DNA from: Eucalyptus grandis
Taxonomy: Eukaryota; Streptophyta; Magnoliopsida; Myrtales; Myrtaceae
Assembly: GCF_016545825.1 (NCBI RefSeq)
Contig: NC_052622.1
Coordinates: forward strand, 1,183,001 to 1,247,000
Direction of reading: 5' to 3'
Length of the DNA: 64,000 nucleotides
Part shown: piece after piece, positions 11,170-24,109 of the stretch
Position numbering within the stretch: position 1 is the first letter of the stretch
Layout: each line of letters starts with the position of its first letter
Position numbers and translations under genes: made by a program
The notes under the pieces: model-generated
Told to the model about the DNA's origin: nothing
Database searches by the model: none
Seen by the model: only the letters and a program-made list of their open reading frames with translations

Positions 11170-14100
11170 TTTTTGGTAAAATGTAAGAGGTATATAGACT
11201 TTTGCACAAAAAGCTAAACAGCCGTATAGCAAGGGGGGCCCCGGCACTAGCTCACACTCAGAAGGACAGAAAATCCAAACGAGTGGAAGGGGGCTGAGGC
11301 CAGGGGGGAGAAAAGGGGAGGGAAGAGCTGCGAAAGAGATACATTACAGATAAAAGCAGCAACAAAAGAAGGCCAAAACAGCGGCCAACAAAGGAGACAA
11401 GGGCAAAGAGCACACAACATTGTGGCCCGCACAAGGAAAAGACACAGAGGAGAAGAGCAGGAGAGACACCAAGATGAGAACACAAGCTGCATCATCAGGA
11501 GAGATTCGGGAGAGATCCATTAGAAGCATCAACCAAAAATAGCGAGATGGGCAACAATGTAGCAAAGGACAGCTTCACCAACCAACCATCGGGCCGAGAA
11601 AGAAAGAGAGAGAGGGGGGGGCAGCCAATAGCATAATCAATCAAAGATGGAAGGGTGGATGCCCCAGCTAAGTTGTAGTATTCTATTACGGGGGTCGTCC
11701 GGGACCTTGGGGAATGATAAAGCCCTATCATTGATAGCTTTACGAAGGTGATCCTTTAAAGCCGAGAGGTGTAATCTTTCATTGCGAAAGATAATGTTAT
11801 TCCTTACTTTCCAAATGAGATAACATAAGGCACCAAAGGCAAAACGAGCCAAGGATTGGTGGAAGGTTGCATCAGAAAGGTGTTCAATAACCCATAAAAG
11901 ATTGTCCTTCCAAGCATGATTCCTCCAAGGTAAGTTATACTTAGCCGCCCAAAAGGATGCAAGATGATTACTAATAGAACATCCAAAGAAAAGGTGATCA
12001 ACCGAGTCCGACATAGAAGAGCAGAAGGCACAAGAAACATCGGGGATTCTCTCATGAGCAAACAACAATACTTGGGTTGGCAGTCAATTACGGGAGATTT
12101 AACCATAGATGGGTCTGATACCGAGGAGGTAAGGAGGGGTTCCATATAAATCTCGACCAGGGGACCACAACACCCCTCGGCCTTAGAAGGCTCCAAGCTG
12201 AGGCAGTAGAAAATGGTCACTGGCCTCAATAAGGTTTGGAAGGGGATCATCCCAATTCATTATGGAGGTCGCAACAGTAAAAGGTAGGGGAAAGGCAGTT
12301 AAAGCAGTAGCTACCGTAGCGAGCCTTGATATACCATAACAATAGATTTCACGGTCAGAGAATATCTTGTGACATTCCGATTTTTCAATTCTATATTTTC
12401 AATAAATTGAGACGGGCATTTCGTTGGCATGCATATAGTTCTTTTCCTTGAGTCGGCCACTCATGTGAAAACTAGTCTATCGAGTAAAGCCGTTAAGCGT
12501 TTTTAATGCATCAAACTCGAGAATTTAACTAGGAAGCGATCTTTCAACCGAGCTAATCTACAAGGGTCATTACGGCACAATTAAAAATCGATTAGAGATC
12601 GGAGATATGTCGACTCGACAGAGGCATGTGATCAGGTGCGAGTGATTCCACCAGATTGCACAATTCTTGTCGATCGGCACTGGACCGATTTTTCTGTCGA
12701 TTAGGTACCCTGTGTTCGTATTTGAAATCTTGAGATTACCCTGACAACCGAAAGTCGCCAATGTTTCAAAGATGTACATTGTGGCTTGAGATGATCAACC
12801 ACAGGTCAAATACATGAAAATTTCTAAAGGCTACCCGGTAGGTTGGGCCGCGCTAGTGTCGTGCCAAAGTGAAATTAACCGTGGAATTGAGATCGAATTC
12901 AAAAATTGGAAGTTTGGGTGTGTCACAAATCATTTTAGGAATATTGACTCATTTTCGGAAGATTTTTCATGTAATCAAAATTTTTCAGAAATTAAATCAT
13001 AGAATGACTATTTTGGCTTCAGAAATTAGTATACCCGCCTTTGGTCTTACTTTTGGGACTTAATATGGATAAGTAAAGATGTGAATTAAAGTGTGGTGAC
13101 ATTGGATTGATTTTATGGACTTCCATTGGACTCAATTGGAAGAGAATTGAATGGAATGAAAGAAATTAGTGTACAAAGTTTCATGCCCCGGCGGAAAAAT
13201 AAAATGGACCCATTGAAGATTGTTGTGGGAGAGATAGTGGAAGATGACATCATGGGGGTGATGTCATGCTGATTGAAGCAAAGGATTGAGGGCTTGACAA
13301 GTGGACGGTGGAGATTTAATCTCCAAAAAGGAAGTCATCACCATCATCTTCAAACTTGGGAAGGAGAGAGGGCAAAGAGGAGAGAGAGAGCCGGCCAAGG
13401 GGAGCTTGCCCGTCGACCAGCCAGCCCGCGCACACCGCCGTCCGCTGCTCCTCCATCGCCGTGCCGAGTCGCCGTCGCCGCCGCGTCGTCCCACGCGACC
13501 GCGCGCGCCTCGCCTAGCCGTCCCGCCCCCCTACTTTGCTCCGCTTCTCTCCGCCGCCTCCAACCTTCGTCCGCGCGACCCCGAGCCTCCAGCCCTCCAT
13601 CCAGTTGCAATTCGGAGCCAGCTCGCCGTCGCCAAGGTCGCCAGGAGACCCGCACGAGCTGCCGTCGCCCTCCTCCACCCATTCCGTCCTTCTCGGCCCC
13701 AAATCAGAAGCTGGAAAAATGGATATGGCAACAGGTGTTTGGCCCGTTTTGGCCGCCTTCCCGAGCCCGGATGCTCGGCTCGCCTTGAGGAAAGTCGATC
13801 CTTGCGTCATCCTCGTCGTTTTGGTCCGCTCAGCTTGCTAATCCAGTGAGTTTAACTCACTAAATCTCGATTAGAGGGTTAATTATGCTTTACGTGTGCT
13901 TAGCTTAAGTTAATTAAGCCTAGGTGGTTAGTTTAGTTTATTTAATTGTGAATTAGATTAAGAAGTTGGTTTAACTTAAAGTATGTTTAGTTAAGGTTAA
14001 ATTGATGTTTATATTAGTGTAATGGTGATTTGACATAAATGAATTACTTTTGGGATTAAATAAATATTTCGAAATTGTTTAATAATTTAATAATATTTTA

Positions 14101-16194
14101 TTATTCGAAATTATTAAAATATTATTATTTAATTATTTTCGGAATAAATTTAATTATTTATTAAATTCGAAAATTTTGTCGAACCCTAAATTCTCATAAT
14201 TTCGTGCCAATCGCTGCTGTGTAGTCAGATTTTGAAATTGACGATTGGATATTATAAATTGAGTGTGGATCGTGAAAAATACAGATATTATTATTTAATT
14301 AATTTTCGGAATAAATTTAATTATTTAATAAATTCTGAAAATTATTTTGGAACCTTATTTTCTTAGAATTTCGTATTGATCGCTGATGTGCATTTAGAAT
14401 TTGAATTTGATGAATGGATATGGCAAATTGAGTGTTGATTGTGATAAATAGGGATTTTATTCATAAAAACCCAAATGTCGGGTTTTGATGCAAAAATTGG
14501 ATTTTAATGATTATATTAAGTAGTGGAGTTTGAAAAAGTGAGATATTGGCTTTCTGGTTCGAAATTAGCGTGCCCACACACGTGAGTAATTTCTGGAATA
14601 TTTTTAATATGAAGAAATATGATCAGGATCACTATTTTAAGTGGAAGTATTGAGTGAAATGCAAAGTATCCTAAAGCCGAGTATGATTTGGCTGTATAAT
14701 AACTAAGATGAATCGTCCTAGGCTGTTGAGCCGGACTTACCCCTATATGGGATGCCCACTCGGTGGATGCGAGTCGCAGTTGATTTTGGGCCCATGCTCC
14801 TTCGGGAATGCCGTCGATGTACTGACAAAGCCGCGCTCCAAGGTAAGGAGGCAATGCCTGGCTATGTGTCAGTAGATAGCCGAACTGCGAGTAAGCTATG
14901 CCCTTGTGTGGCAGTGAATAATAATTGGAATGTGTGCTAAGTGCGATTGTGATTTATATGAAAGTGATGGCGTTCCAATTGTTTAAATTATTATTACTAC
15001 CTGAGATTGTGTGATACAAATTGTGCTACCCTGCAGTAAGGAATTGAGGCGAGGTAAGTTCTCGGTGTGATGTAGCTAGGCCACCCTTGGGCGTATTTTC
15101 TTTCTAATAGGGGTTTAGGGGGTTGAACTTATTAAGACATTGTCTCATCCCGGTTTTGGGATTAAAATTTCATGTCCCTAGTGGACGGAGTGGCTATATA
15201 GCTTTGATTGGCCTTAAGGAGTTGCAAATGTGAAGTCATAAGAATTGGAGAACGTGTCCGACTTGTAGGTCGTAGGACAGTTCATTTTTAAGAGCCGGTC
15301 TTTGGTAGGCTTTTGACTGTAGGCCTTCATTTGTAACTCCGTTGAATTATGAATGTGTTATTTTGTGGATTTGCTTCGCATCCCGTATTTCATTACAATG
15401 ATTTTATAATACGTTCCGCTTGCGCAATAATAAATAAATGAGGTCGGTGACACTACCTGGGAATGTCGCATTTGCATGACCATAGTGGGATGTTGGCGCG
15501 CTTGAGGTTCGGGGCGTGACACAGCTTGTAGAGCGGACCACGAGAGTGGCAGTGATCAAAGCAGAAAGAGACAGATAGCCCATTACCAACACGCCATTTA
15601 AAATGATGTCGGATCAAATCACAGAGACCAAGCAACTTCTTACAAGCCCAAGAGTAATAGGTAGGTCTTGGGACAATCCAGAAATTTTTGCGATTTAAGA
15701 AGATGGAATGAATCCATTTAGACCAAAGCGACTCCTTATCAGTGAAAAGGAGCCATAGGTGTTTGATCATGACAACAATATTGCTCACCTGAAGGGATCT
15801 AATACCCAAACCGCCTTCCTCCTTAGGTAAACAAACTTCCACCCATGCCACCTTTGCGCCCCAGGCCCTAAGTTCGGGCATCTCCAAAGAAATTGTCGGA
15901 AAATATGTTCAATTCGATTAGTGACTTAAGGCTGGAAGGATGCATACACTAGACCAATAAACCTGGATAGAATGAATGACCAATTTGATTAGCTGCAGTC
16001 TGCCTGCTAAAGAAAGAAACCGATTTGTTCAAGATTGAACTCGAGAAGTAATAGTATTCACCAAGGAAACACAAGCCTCATTGCCCAATCTAGAGGAAAT
16101 AATAGGTACACCGAGGTACCTAAAAAGGAGAGAGCCGAGCTGAAATCCAGAGGTACTTACCAGAGCATTCCTAAGAGAATTAGGACCACCCAAA
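11170..16194 (-). mobile_element. 5'-truncated LINE in intron 4 of copy 1, split by an LTR
   Basis: Outer parts 11170-12367 and 15525-16194. Minus-strand frames show the end of a LINE ORF2. At 15453-15887 the block WVEVCLPKEEGGLGIRSL is typical of plant LINEs downstream of the RT. At 11637-12068 a zf-RVT-like domain carries CAFC, DHLFFGC and LARFAFGALCYLIWKVRN. Endonuclease and RT are missing, so it is 5'-truncated. The 3' end is marked by a T run on the plus strand (A tail). Imperfect duplications AGAGAAAGGTT and AGAGAGGTT flank it, and copies 2-3 show the empty site. Several frames are broken, so it is dead. Confidence 0.82.
12368..15524 (-). mobile_element. Second LTR, inverted, nested in the LINE
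   Basis: Starts TGTGACATTCC and ends GTGACACA. Reversed, it aligns with the LTR at 7419-10323 over its ends and long internal stretches. A CTTG(T) direct repeat borders it on both sides (12366-12370 and 15525-15529). Removing the insert joins the LINE frame as GPLYK-IFSDREI without a shift, which supports these borders. No retroviral gene is seen, so a solo LTR is the simplest reading. GC-rich frames at 13264-13849 overlap in several registers and are not genes. Confidence 0.72.
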
Positions 16195-18474
16195 AGAGAG
16201 GTTAGTAACTCCTATAATTAAGATTGGTAATTTCTAGTTGGGTTCCTAAGTTAGGCAAACATTTATGCGTGTACGAGTCTTATAAGTGAAGGGTGAAGAG
16301 GAGTGAGTATTTTTATCAACATAAATTATTTTATAACTAAGAAAGTGATAAAGAGAAGAAAGATCTGCTGAAGTTGTTGGCACGTAAGACAGAAGAGAAA
16401 GAGTAGACCTCACACTCCACCATAACACAATGTTTCCACTCCATCTCAAGAGTAGTCAAAGGAAGGGTTAGAGTAGGAAAAATTGCACTAAGAAAGACCA
16501 AATAAGCGTTGGTAAGTTAGTCCCAAAAAAATAAGTTTATAAGTCTATAAAGTTAGCCAAATAGAGTTAGTAACCCAAAAAGAGTTAGTAATTTAATCGA
16601 AAAATAGGTCTATAAGTTATTTAAATAAATATTTACAAATATACACAAACTATTAAATTTAAAGGAATGGTAAGAAAATATAAATAAAAGTTTATAAAAA
16701 ATAAGAGATATTGATAATTGCACATTATTGAAAAGAGTCGGTGATTCCATACGAGCAAGTTACCAATAAGTAATTTAGAAATCAGGTAATTGAAAACTTT
16801 TTTTTTATCACGGTTTTTTGTCACTTACAACTCTTTCATAGGTTTATCAAAAACTATCCAATTTATTTTGGAAAGACAAACGATAGAGTTGTCCAAATAA
16901 CTCTGAGAAAAATAATGATAGAAGAACAATCATGATAATTTCCTTGTTTATTGGAAAAAAAAGAACAGGTTAATAACTATGAAGAAAAAGGGTGATTTGT
17001 GTATGTGCTTTCGTTCTTTCATATAAGGTAGAAAACGCCATGTATAGAAAAATTGGTTCTCTCCTTTCAAATGCCAAGTTTAACGTTTTTAGTCTATTCA
17101 GTTCCAATCTTACCATGCCATTGCATTCTCTATTGAAATTGGTGTTTTGGCTCCTGTATGCCTATGATCAGTCCTGTTAGTCATTCAAGGGAAATTGTTT
17201 CTCATTGTTTTCCTTCTCACCATATCCATGCCTCCAAACACAATAGCTACTCGACAAAAGTTCTCAAGACATCTACTTCGCTCTAAGAAAAGGACAAATA
17301 TGCCAAAGACGCATGTACCTTTCTTTCCCTAATGCTGCTCAGACTTCGCTCGAGCTGATCCCCCATCAGTTGGATTTCGTCGATTGAGCAAGATCCAAGA
17401 CATTGTCCTGATAGCTTCCTGATTTAAAAAAGAAAAGGAGTACCATAGTTTAGGGAATTAGATATCAATAATCCATTTCAATCCACAATATATAAGAGAG
17501 AAGTCTCAAAATTTGTGGACCATAGAGAAACTTCAAGAAGCTAAATCTTCCTCTCTATATCGGTGGTATCTTGCTTCAGACGCTGCACATATATGGAGAT
17601 TGTGATATTTATGAATCGAGTGAACGGAACAATACAAACTGAACAAATATTAGAAATGGATAAAACTAGTGACCAAATCTGTAACACCACAGGATCCTGC
17701 AAAACTAAGACTGCTACTATAAGAACCCTAACGTTCTTGCAAAATTTGTAGCTGCCATAGTCAATTCTATGGCTTACCACCTCACTAATTCTTGAGATCA
17801 AAGGTAGGGTTCTTATCAAGAACGCGGGTCGATATTATTACAATCTGCAAATACATACATAAAGGTTCACACCAACAATCAATTTTAAGGCTTCCTTCAA
17901 GAAAACAATAAGTTGTAAATGCCCAAGGAGGGCATGATTCTGAGGTATAAAGTGGTGGATGGTGAGTGGGATTTCAGAAGCTGAAAGCATTTTAGAGGAC
18001 CAGTTAATGTCCTGAGGACATGTACAAAGATCAAAATAGCATTTTTAATGTTATAATTAGCTTGAAACCTATTTGTCTCTCTATACATATCAGCAGTTTC
18101 TCCTCTCTGCTTCCCAGTCATTGCCAAACCACATGAATAAGAGTGGTAAGGCTTGCAATAATATTACAAGTCCTTTATCTAACCATAACAGCACTTTGAT
18201 AGCACAGCTTTTGTGGCTCTCTCAAATTATTCCCACCTGTACTAGACTAGCATTTTGAGAAACTTGAGATACTTGACTTTTGCTGCAAAGTATGAAATTT
18301 CGATGAGTTTTCTAGAATTTGGTTGCACACTTAAAAAGAATAATTCTAGACATATTAAGACATGTCTCCTAAATCTTTTTACTTTATGACCCAAAAAAAA
18401 AAAAAAATCTTTTACTAATTGATGATGTAGATTCCTGATAGGTACTTAAACGAGTTTACTAACTTAAATAACAT

Positions 18475-20110
18475 TTATGCAATGCCACATCGCTTAGCGA
18501 ACCAATGTAGAAGGTATCCCCAGCATTCCTCATGCTTAAGAACCATGAAGCATCTCTCATGTACCAAAGCACATGTATCACATATATGTATTTAACCTTG
18601 TAAACGTTCAATTTTTCATTTTCTATTTTTTAATATTTTTTCAAAGTGAAACGTTTAATGCTATCACTCAGACAAGAGATGTATATATGAATGTGCCTAC
18701 CAAGTTGATGTCCCCATTAATGGTCATATTCTGTTGATGAAGACAAAAAGACTCACAAAGGTAAAATTTGAAATATTGATGTTTTCACTAAGCTTTGGTG
18801 ACGATGGATGTAATGAAAATCAACAACTCAAATGAGAGTTGAAAATGATTAGAATTCTTCTTCTAGTTGAAATAGCAATCTTATCAATTAAGATTTGAGC
18901 ACGGTGAGGATTTAATTAAGTTCATTATTCCAATAGTGGGACATTGTGTTTCTTGTATAGATGTTTCCTACTTCAATTGGGTTTCTTATTGAGAAGTTTC
19001 CCATATTAAGTAAGAATAGGATTTCTAGAATAATTTAGCAATTTTTTTTTTATTTTGAATTCGTGATGCGATAATACTTTTACATCCCATTTGTGATGCT
19101 CAGGCAGTTTTATGTCTAATGCCTAAAAAAATTACCTATCTTGAGTTGTTGTCCATTGAAAATTCTCTTCACAAGTTCTTGTTAAGTTGAATTCACAGCT
19201 TAGGGAGATATCATCCATTATATCAATTTTCTATAATGGTAGAGACGATTTGTCCTGAATAGTGAGCTTCAAAGAAAACTTGAAGAGAACAAATGATTCA
19301 AAACGAATAAGTTTTTTTCAGCATCACATCTATACTTTCCAAGCATCTCACCTAGGGTTTCAAAAGCTTTACACTTCAGAGAACCATTCCATCACACAAG
19401 AAAGAATTACAATCATCCTTATAAACCTTTCTAGGATTAATCATACTCCTACTAGGAAGACTCCAAACAAGAAATAGAACTGAAATAGAATTCATCTACA
19501 AAAGAATTTAATATCCCATTTATGACGTAAGTAGAAAATTAAAAAAAAAAAATCCTGATAGTACTCAAATCCTAATTGAGAAGACCACCACAAAAATCAA
19601 CTAAAAGTAGAATCCAAATCCTAGGCGTCACAGGCCAGTAATGACCATTCTCATCAAATCTTTCTAAAAACATTGGCTTGTTTGATATTTTTGCCTTCAT
19701 TAGTGGCTATAGTCCATGATTTATCCTCAATATAATAGACATCATCACAACAAACTCAAGCAGAAACTGATTCCGAAGGTTAAAATAACACATTGAGAAT
19801 TGAGGTCATTTCTTTTCATCTCTTGCAATGAAATAACACTTATAGAGTGCCATGTCACTTGGTAAACCAGCTCAGAAGTTTTCCTAGCACTCCTCATGTT
19901 TAAGAACCATGAAACAGCATCGTGAAAGTTCAATTTTCCAAAGCACAACGTGTTTTGCTATAACTCAGCCAAAAGATATATCCATGAATATGGCTTCCAC
20001 GTTAGTGTTCCCATCAATAGAAATATACTGTTGATGCAGACAAAAGGATTTACTAAGTTGATATTTGAATATTGATGTTTTTACCAAGCTTCAGTGAGCA
20101 TGGATGTTGT
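18475..20110. repeat. Diverged direct repeats within intron 2 of copy 1
   Basis: A block at about 18480-18830 resembles one at about 19845-20110: both contain CTTAAGAACCATGAA, AAAGCACA, GACAAAA and ATATTGATGTTTT in the same order. The same pair exists in copy 2 (about 35310-35665 and 36690-36990). Copy 3 lacks both, through a deletion. Confidence 0.6.
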
Positions 20111-23036
20111 GAAATTCTACAACTCGATTACCTAAAAAATTATATTGAGATCAAATCAGAATTGATTCAAAAGTATGAAGTAACACGTTGAGGATTAAGA
20201 TCATATCTTTTCATCTCTTGCAATGCAAATAAACCACACAAAGAAGCATCATCTTCATCAAACAAGAGAATTATGAAAGTGAATTTCTAAAGAGATTCAA
20301 AGAGAAAAAGTCATTGATCTGCAGGTTGTAGGAAGGTTCATGATCCAAATTTTTCTGTATCTATTTAGACATTTCGTAGAACAGAGGTTGTAAAGTAGTC
20401 CCCCTTGTGAGCTGCGAGTTGTGAATTAGAGATATATATATATTATTTAACATGAAGAATTAGCCAAAAAGATGCATAACCATTCATCATCTTAGTTCTA
20501 TCGAGCCTGGTATTTTTAGATTTAGCATTTGACTAGTAGTTCAATATGTTGAGCCAGGAGCTGTCCCTCTCATGAGTTATTCATTTCTTCGTCCTATGGT
20601 TTCAATTGAATTGATCAAAAACAAATTCAATAATTGACTTGGCATAAAGTAAGTTTATCCGCAACTTATCTTATATATACACCTTCTCATCAAGAGAAAA
20701 CTTACCACATTAAAGATGTATTCGGAAGTTAAATGTCACTTGACTCTATCCCTTTTTGTACAAGTATATCATCATCATTAGTATGATATCTACTTTGTGG
20801 TTCTAGTGATCCATTTAAACCATGTATTTAGGTAGATTGTCGTGTGATTCTTTGCATACAAGGTGACTATTTATGCATACACAAGTATATATTATAAGGT
20901 TGTTGGGGAAATAGGATTTCTCGCCATTTGTGTTTGTATATAGACTTTTTTGTAAGTCCCATCCTGAAAAAAGTTAGGTAATGTGATGTTGTATGTTAAT
21001 CCACACACACAAAAAAGAGGAAGTTGCTTTCTTACATACAGCAAAATGAATAAAAATTGAACTTCTCAACTTGCTTAACCTCTACATAATGTGCTTGAAT
21101 AGTTAAAATATTACTAGTCCGACGTTATTGACTTCTATTGACTAACAAACATGGCAACTTGTTTGATTAAACCGAGAATCTCACTGAACTACTTACCATG
21201 CACCTAATGTATTATCATGGAAAGGTTAGAGAACTGACCAGAATATATTGTTCCATATTAGCCTGGTACGTAGCCGCATCATTTGTAGATCTACAATATC
21301 GATCAATTGTCTTTCGGATTCTGAGAATTTGAAAAGATAACATATGAGCTCAGCCACTGGGAATACATTCTCCAAATTAATCAGTATCATCAAAACTAAA
21401 GTAATCAAACGTCAAACAAATTAATGATCATTTTTGTTAATCATGCATGACTTCCAGTGACTATGCATCACCATCACTCACAAACAGAATATGCAAGGAG
21501 CATAAGCCTCTGCAAGAACCTTTTAGCCACTCAGCTACTTATTTGCAACGATATGAAGTACTTGCAAAAGTCTCAGTTGCCCACCGTATACTTTGTCAAT
21601 AATTGATGCCAGAGAGAGCATAGAGAAGTGAGAAGTAACACAAATGAGAACTTAAATGAATAGGTCGCTCATCACTCGTAAAAATTCATTTAAGAGATAA
21701 GAGCAAAACAAGAAATTCGTCTAGTTCTCAAGCCAAAGGCTAAATAAGTTATGAAACAAAACAAGCCTACCTCATAATTCATCATAGCTTGCTTATATAG
21801 ATGAGTTCGGAATAACCCTTCAAGCATGAGTAATTACCAAGACTCATTGAAATGACAAAAAGACTCATGGGAAAGACAAAACTAGCCTTACTAGAAAACA
21901 ACTATAATTAAATAAGGACTCCGGAAACTTGAATGAAACTAGACCTTGAAAATATGAGAATCAAATGTAGTTGGTTTTAAGTCTCCTAGTTTTACTAGTT
22001 CTGAATTAATGGAATGCTCCGGCATCAATAATCATGCCAGCAATATTTTTCTTCAAATTTTAGCATGTTCGATTTCACATTATAAAAGTATATTTAAATG
22101 TGAGCGTAGAACTGAACTAATGCAATGTTTTTTGCCCCAGCCCAAAGTCTTCAATATTCCACATGCCACTCCATGTCAGTAAGAAGTAAGAACAGCACAT
22201 GATGCTCTTAAAATCATTGTGAAGCAGTACAAGGACTCACTACTTCAGAGAGAAATTGTAAGAGCAAGCCGTTGCACCTACATTTAACTTGTGACTTCCA
22301 GTACTTTTTTTCCCGGTAAATGAAGAACAGGGAGTACTTACATGGTGGAGCAACTAAAATGGCAAACATGTACAATTGCAGTCACTTTTGGACATAAATA
22401 CTCTATTTATAGGAAATCCAAGAGATCAGTGTGTAGTGTCACATTAGCCTTAATCTATTATACTAGTGAATGCACTCGATCCATAAAATCACCACTACAC
22501 AAATCTAGTCAAGCCCATAATCTTATTCACCTTTCAAAGCACCCTATAATTAAAAGAACCTGAAGTTGAAGATGTCAGGACTTGTTTCACAGGCTTTTGC
22601 TTAGGGTTAAAGTACCATTAAAAAATCAACTTGAAAATCTTTTGCAGGTTTTGTTTGATTCAGAAAAGAGATTAATTATGCTTTCAGTTTTGATTCAATG
22701 AACTGCGATTTGTAATGCTTCTTGATTATGGCGGTAGATAGGTAATTCATTATTCGATTTCCTGACTATAATGCGTTTCATATGAAATTTCTAGTTTTTG
22801 CCTTGTGTTATGGTCATAAACTAGAAACATGGATCTGTATGATTTATAAGATAACTATTATCACATAGGATACATAAAATAGTCTTAATTCATGTCTAAG
22901 CGGTATAATTACAACGAACTGAATCAAACAAGGTAAGGTTTGAAGGCTTCACCCTTTTCAACTTAAGTTTGGTTTTCTTCAACAATTTTCCAAGCAATCA
23001 AATTTGTTTGGAAAAGATCTACTTCGAATAGAATAG

Positions 23037-23420
23037 TACCTAACTGCAAATACGCTTAATCATCATGCCCCAAGAATTAGTTATGGAGATCAATCCCTAG
23101 AAGCAGCCTTAACACCTATAACACTTCAAAAAGGAACACTACACGGCGTGTTCGAATTGGGGGGAAGGCTGAACTGTTATGTCGAAACCAGAAGGACCAA
23201 ACAATATCAGTCCCTAGTTTCACTAACATCAAATTATGTTTTCATTCCCCAAGACAAAGTACTAACTATCCTAACATGTGAAGTAGCTGGGGGAGAACAG
23301 TACTTGCAAGATATTCAACAATTCATTTCCTCAGAAGAACCATTAAGAAAGAGGGAGTCCAACTCCAACGCCACAGCGTACACAATGAATGCCTTTGATC
23401 ATCTAATCCCCCGCATCTAG
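23037..23420 (+). pseudogene. Copy 1 counterpart of the intron-1 antisense ORF
   Basis: Homologous to the 128-codon ORF of copy 2 and open from an upstream TAG to the stop at 23418-23420, but it has lost six codons through two deletions and has no ATG at the corresponding start. The second half ([37 protein letters not shown]) is nearly identical to that of copy 2. Confidence 0.4.
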
Positions 23421-24012
23421 CCAATTGATTAGGTACCCCCCAGTGCACTGACTATCCAAAAAAATGCGAAAGAGAAGGTTTTATAGTTTCATGCTTCCTT
23501 TTCTCAGCTAATTTCAACTAGGATATTTGAAAAAAAGGCATTGTTCTTAAAAATTGTCCGAAAATGAGAACTGGATTGGTCATCATGGTGGATTAGTCCA
23601 TGATCGAAGGGGAATAGCATTTAACGCTTGACCAAAACCATAAATGGGAGGAAAAAAAAACATGCCATGACGCTGTCTATTATTTACACTTCACAAACAC
23701 AGCGTATATATGTGCATGTGCCCTCATTTTGGACATAAGAATGTCAACATGGCTCAATCACGTTGCCCATCTAAAATCAACTCGAGAAATTATAAAATCA
23801 ATATGTGAACGTACTTGGAATTGCTTGAGAACTCGTGAAGCCTTCCTTTCTGTGAAAAGATAATCACGGCGACCTCAGCGTCGCAGAGGACCGAGAGCTC
23901 ATAAGCTTTCTTCAGTAGCCCAGTCCGGCGCTTTGAGAAGTTGACTTGCTGGCTCGTCGTGTTCTCAATTCGCCTCATCTGAACTTTGCCTCTCACCATG
24001 ATTAAATTCTTC

Positions 24013-24109
24013 CTACATACATGATGGTTATCAACCCTAGGATGGCAAGTACTCAAACGTAGCGATGAATATAACAAATATACCTCAACGATAAAAAATA
24101 ATAACTCAC
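24013..24109 (-). other. 5' UTR intron of copy 1
   Basis: On the minus strand a donor CCTG/GTGAGT at 24110/24109 and an acceptor TGTAG/GAAG at 24013/24012 enclose 97 nt, ending 13 nt before the ATG. The same pair occurs in copies 2 and 3, so a spliced leader is likely. The start of the upstream non-coding exon is not resolved. Confidence 0.6.

Larger units (their letters stand above)
5235..23999 (-). pseudogene. MADS-box copy 1, SOC1/AGL42-like pseudogene
   Basis: All seven coding exons can be placed: 23815-23999 (MADS domain), 21239-21320 (I region), 17521-17582 and 17319-17418 (K-box), 10675-10716, 10538-10579 and 5235-5339 (C-terminus). Splice sites and phases match copies 2 and 3. The reading frame is dead. 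Exon 3 has an in-frame TAG (minus strand, 17541-17543) where the other copies have GAG, and exon 5 begins Ala-TAA where they have Ala-CAA (stop at 10711-10713). Conserved MADS-domain positions are also changed: Arg17 to Gln, Thr20 to Asn, Asn26 to Thr. The last exon is 12 nt short, and the terminal LFIGLP motif reads LFIELP. Introns 4 and 6 are swollen by a LINE, two LTRs and a foldback element. A truncated protein of about 100 residues, with the MADS and I regions but little K-box, could still be made if transcribed. It belongs to the same clade as its neighbours. Confidence 0.88.

Noticed and set aside
13264..13849. Several GC-rich frames up to 182 codons on both strands
   Set aside because: They overlap in almost every register inside the second LTR, with low-complexity Pro/Arg/Ala/Ser composition and no domain. 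A related piece at 8686-8925 in the first LTR is not conserved as one frame.
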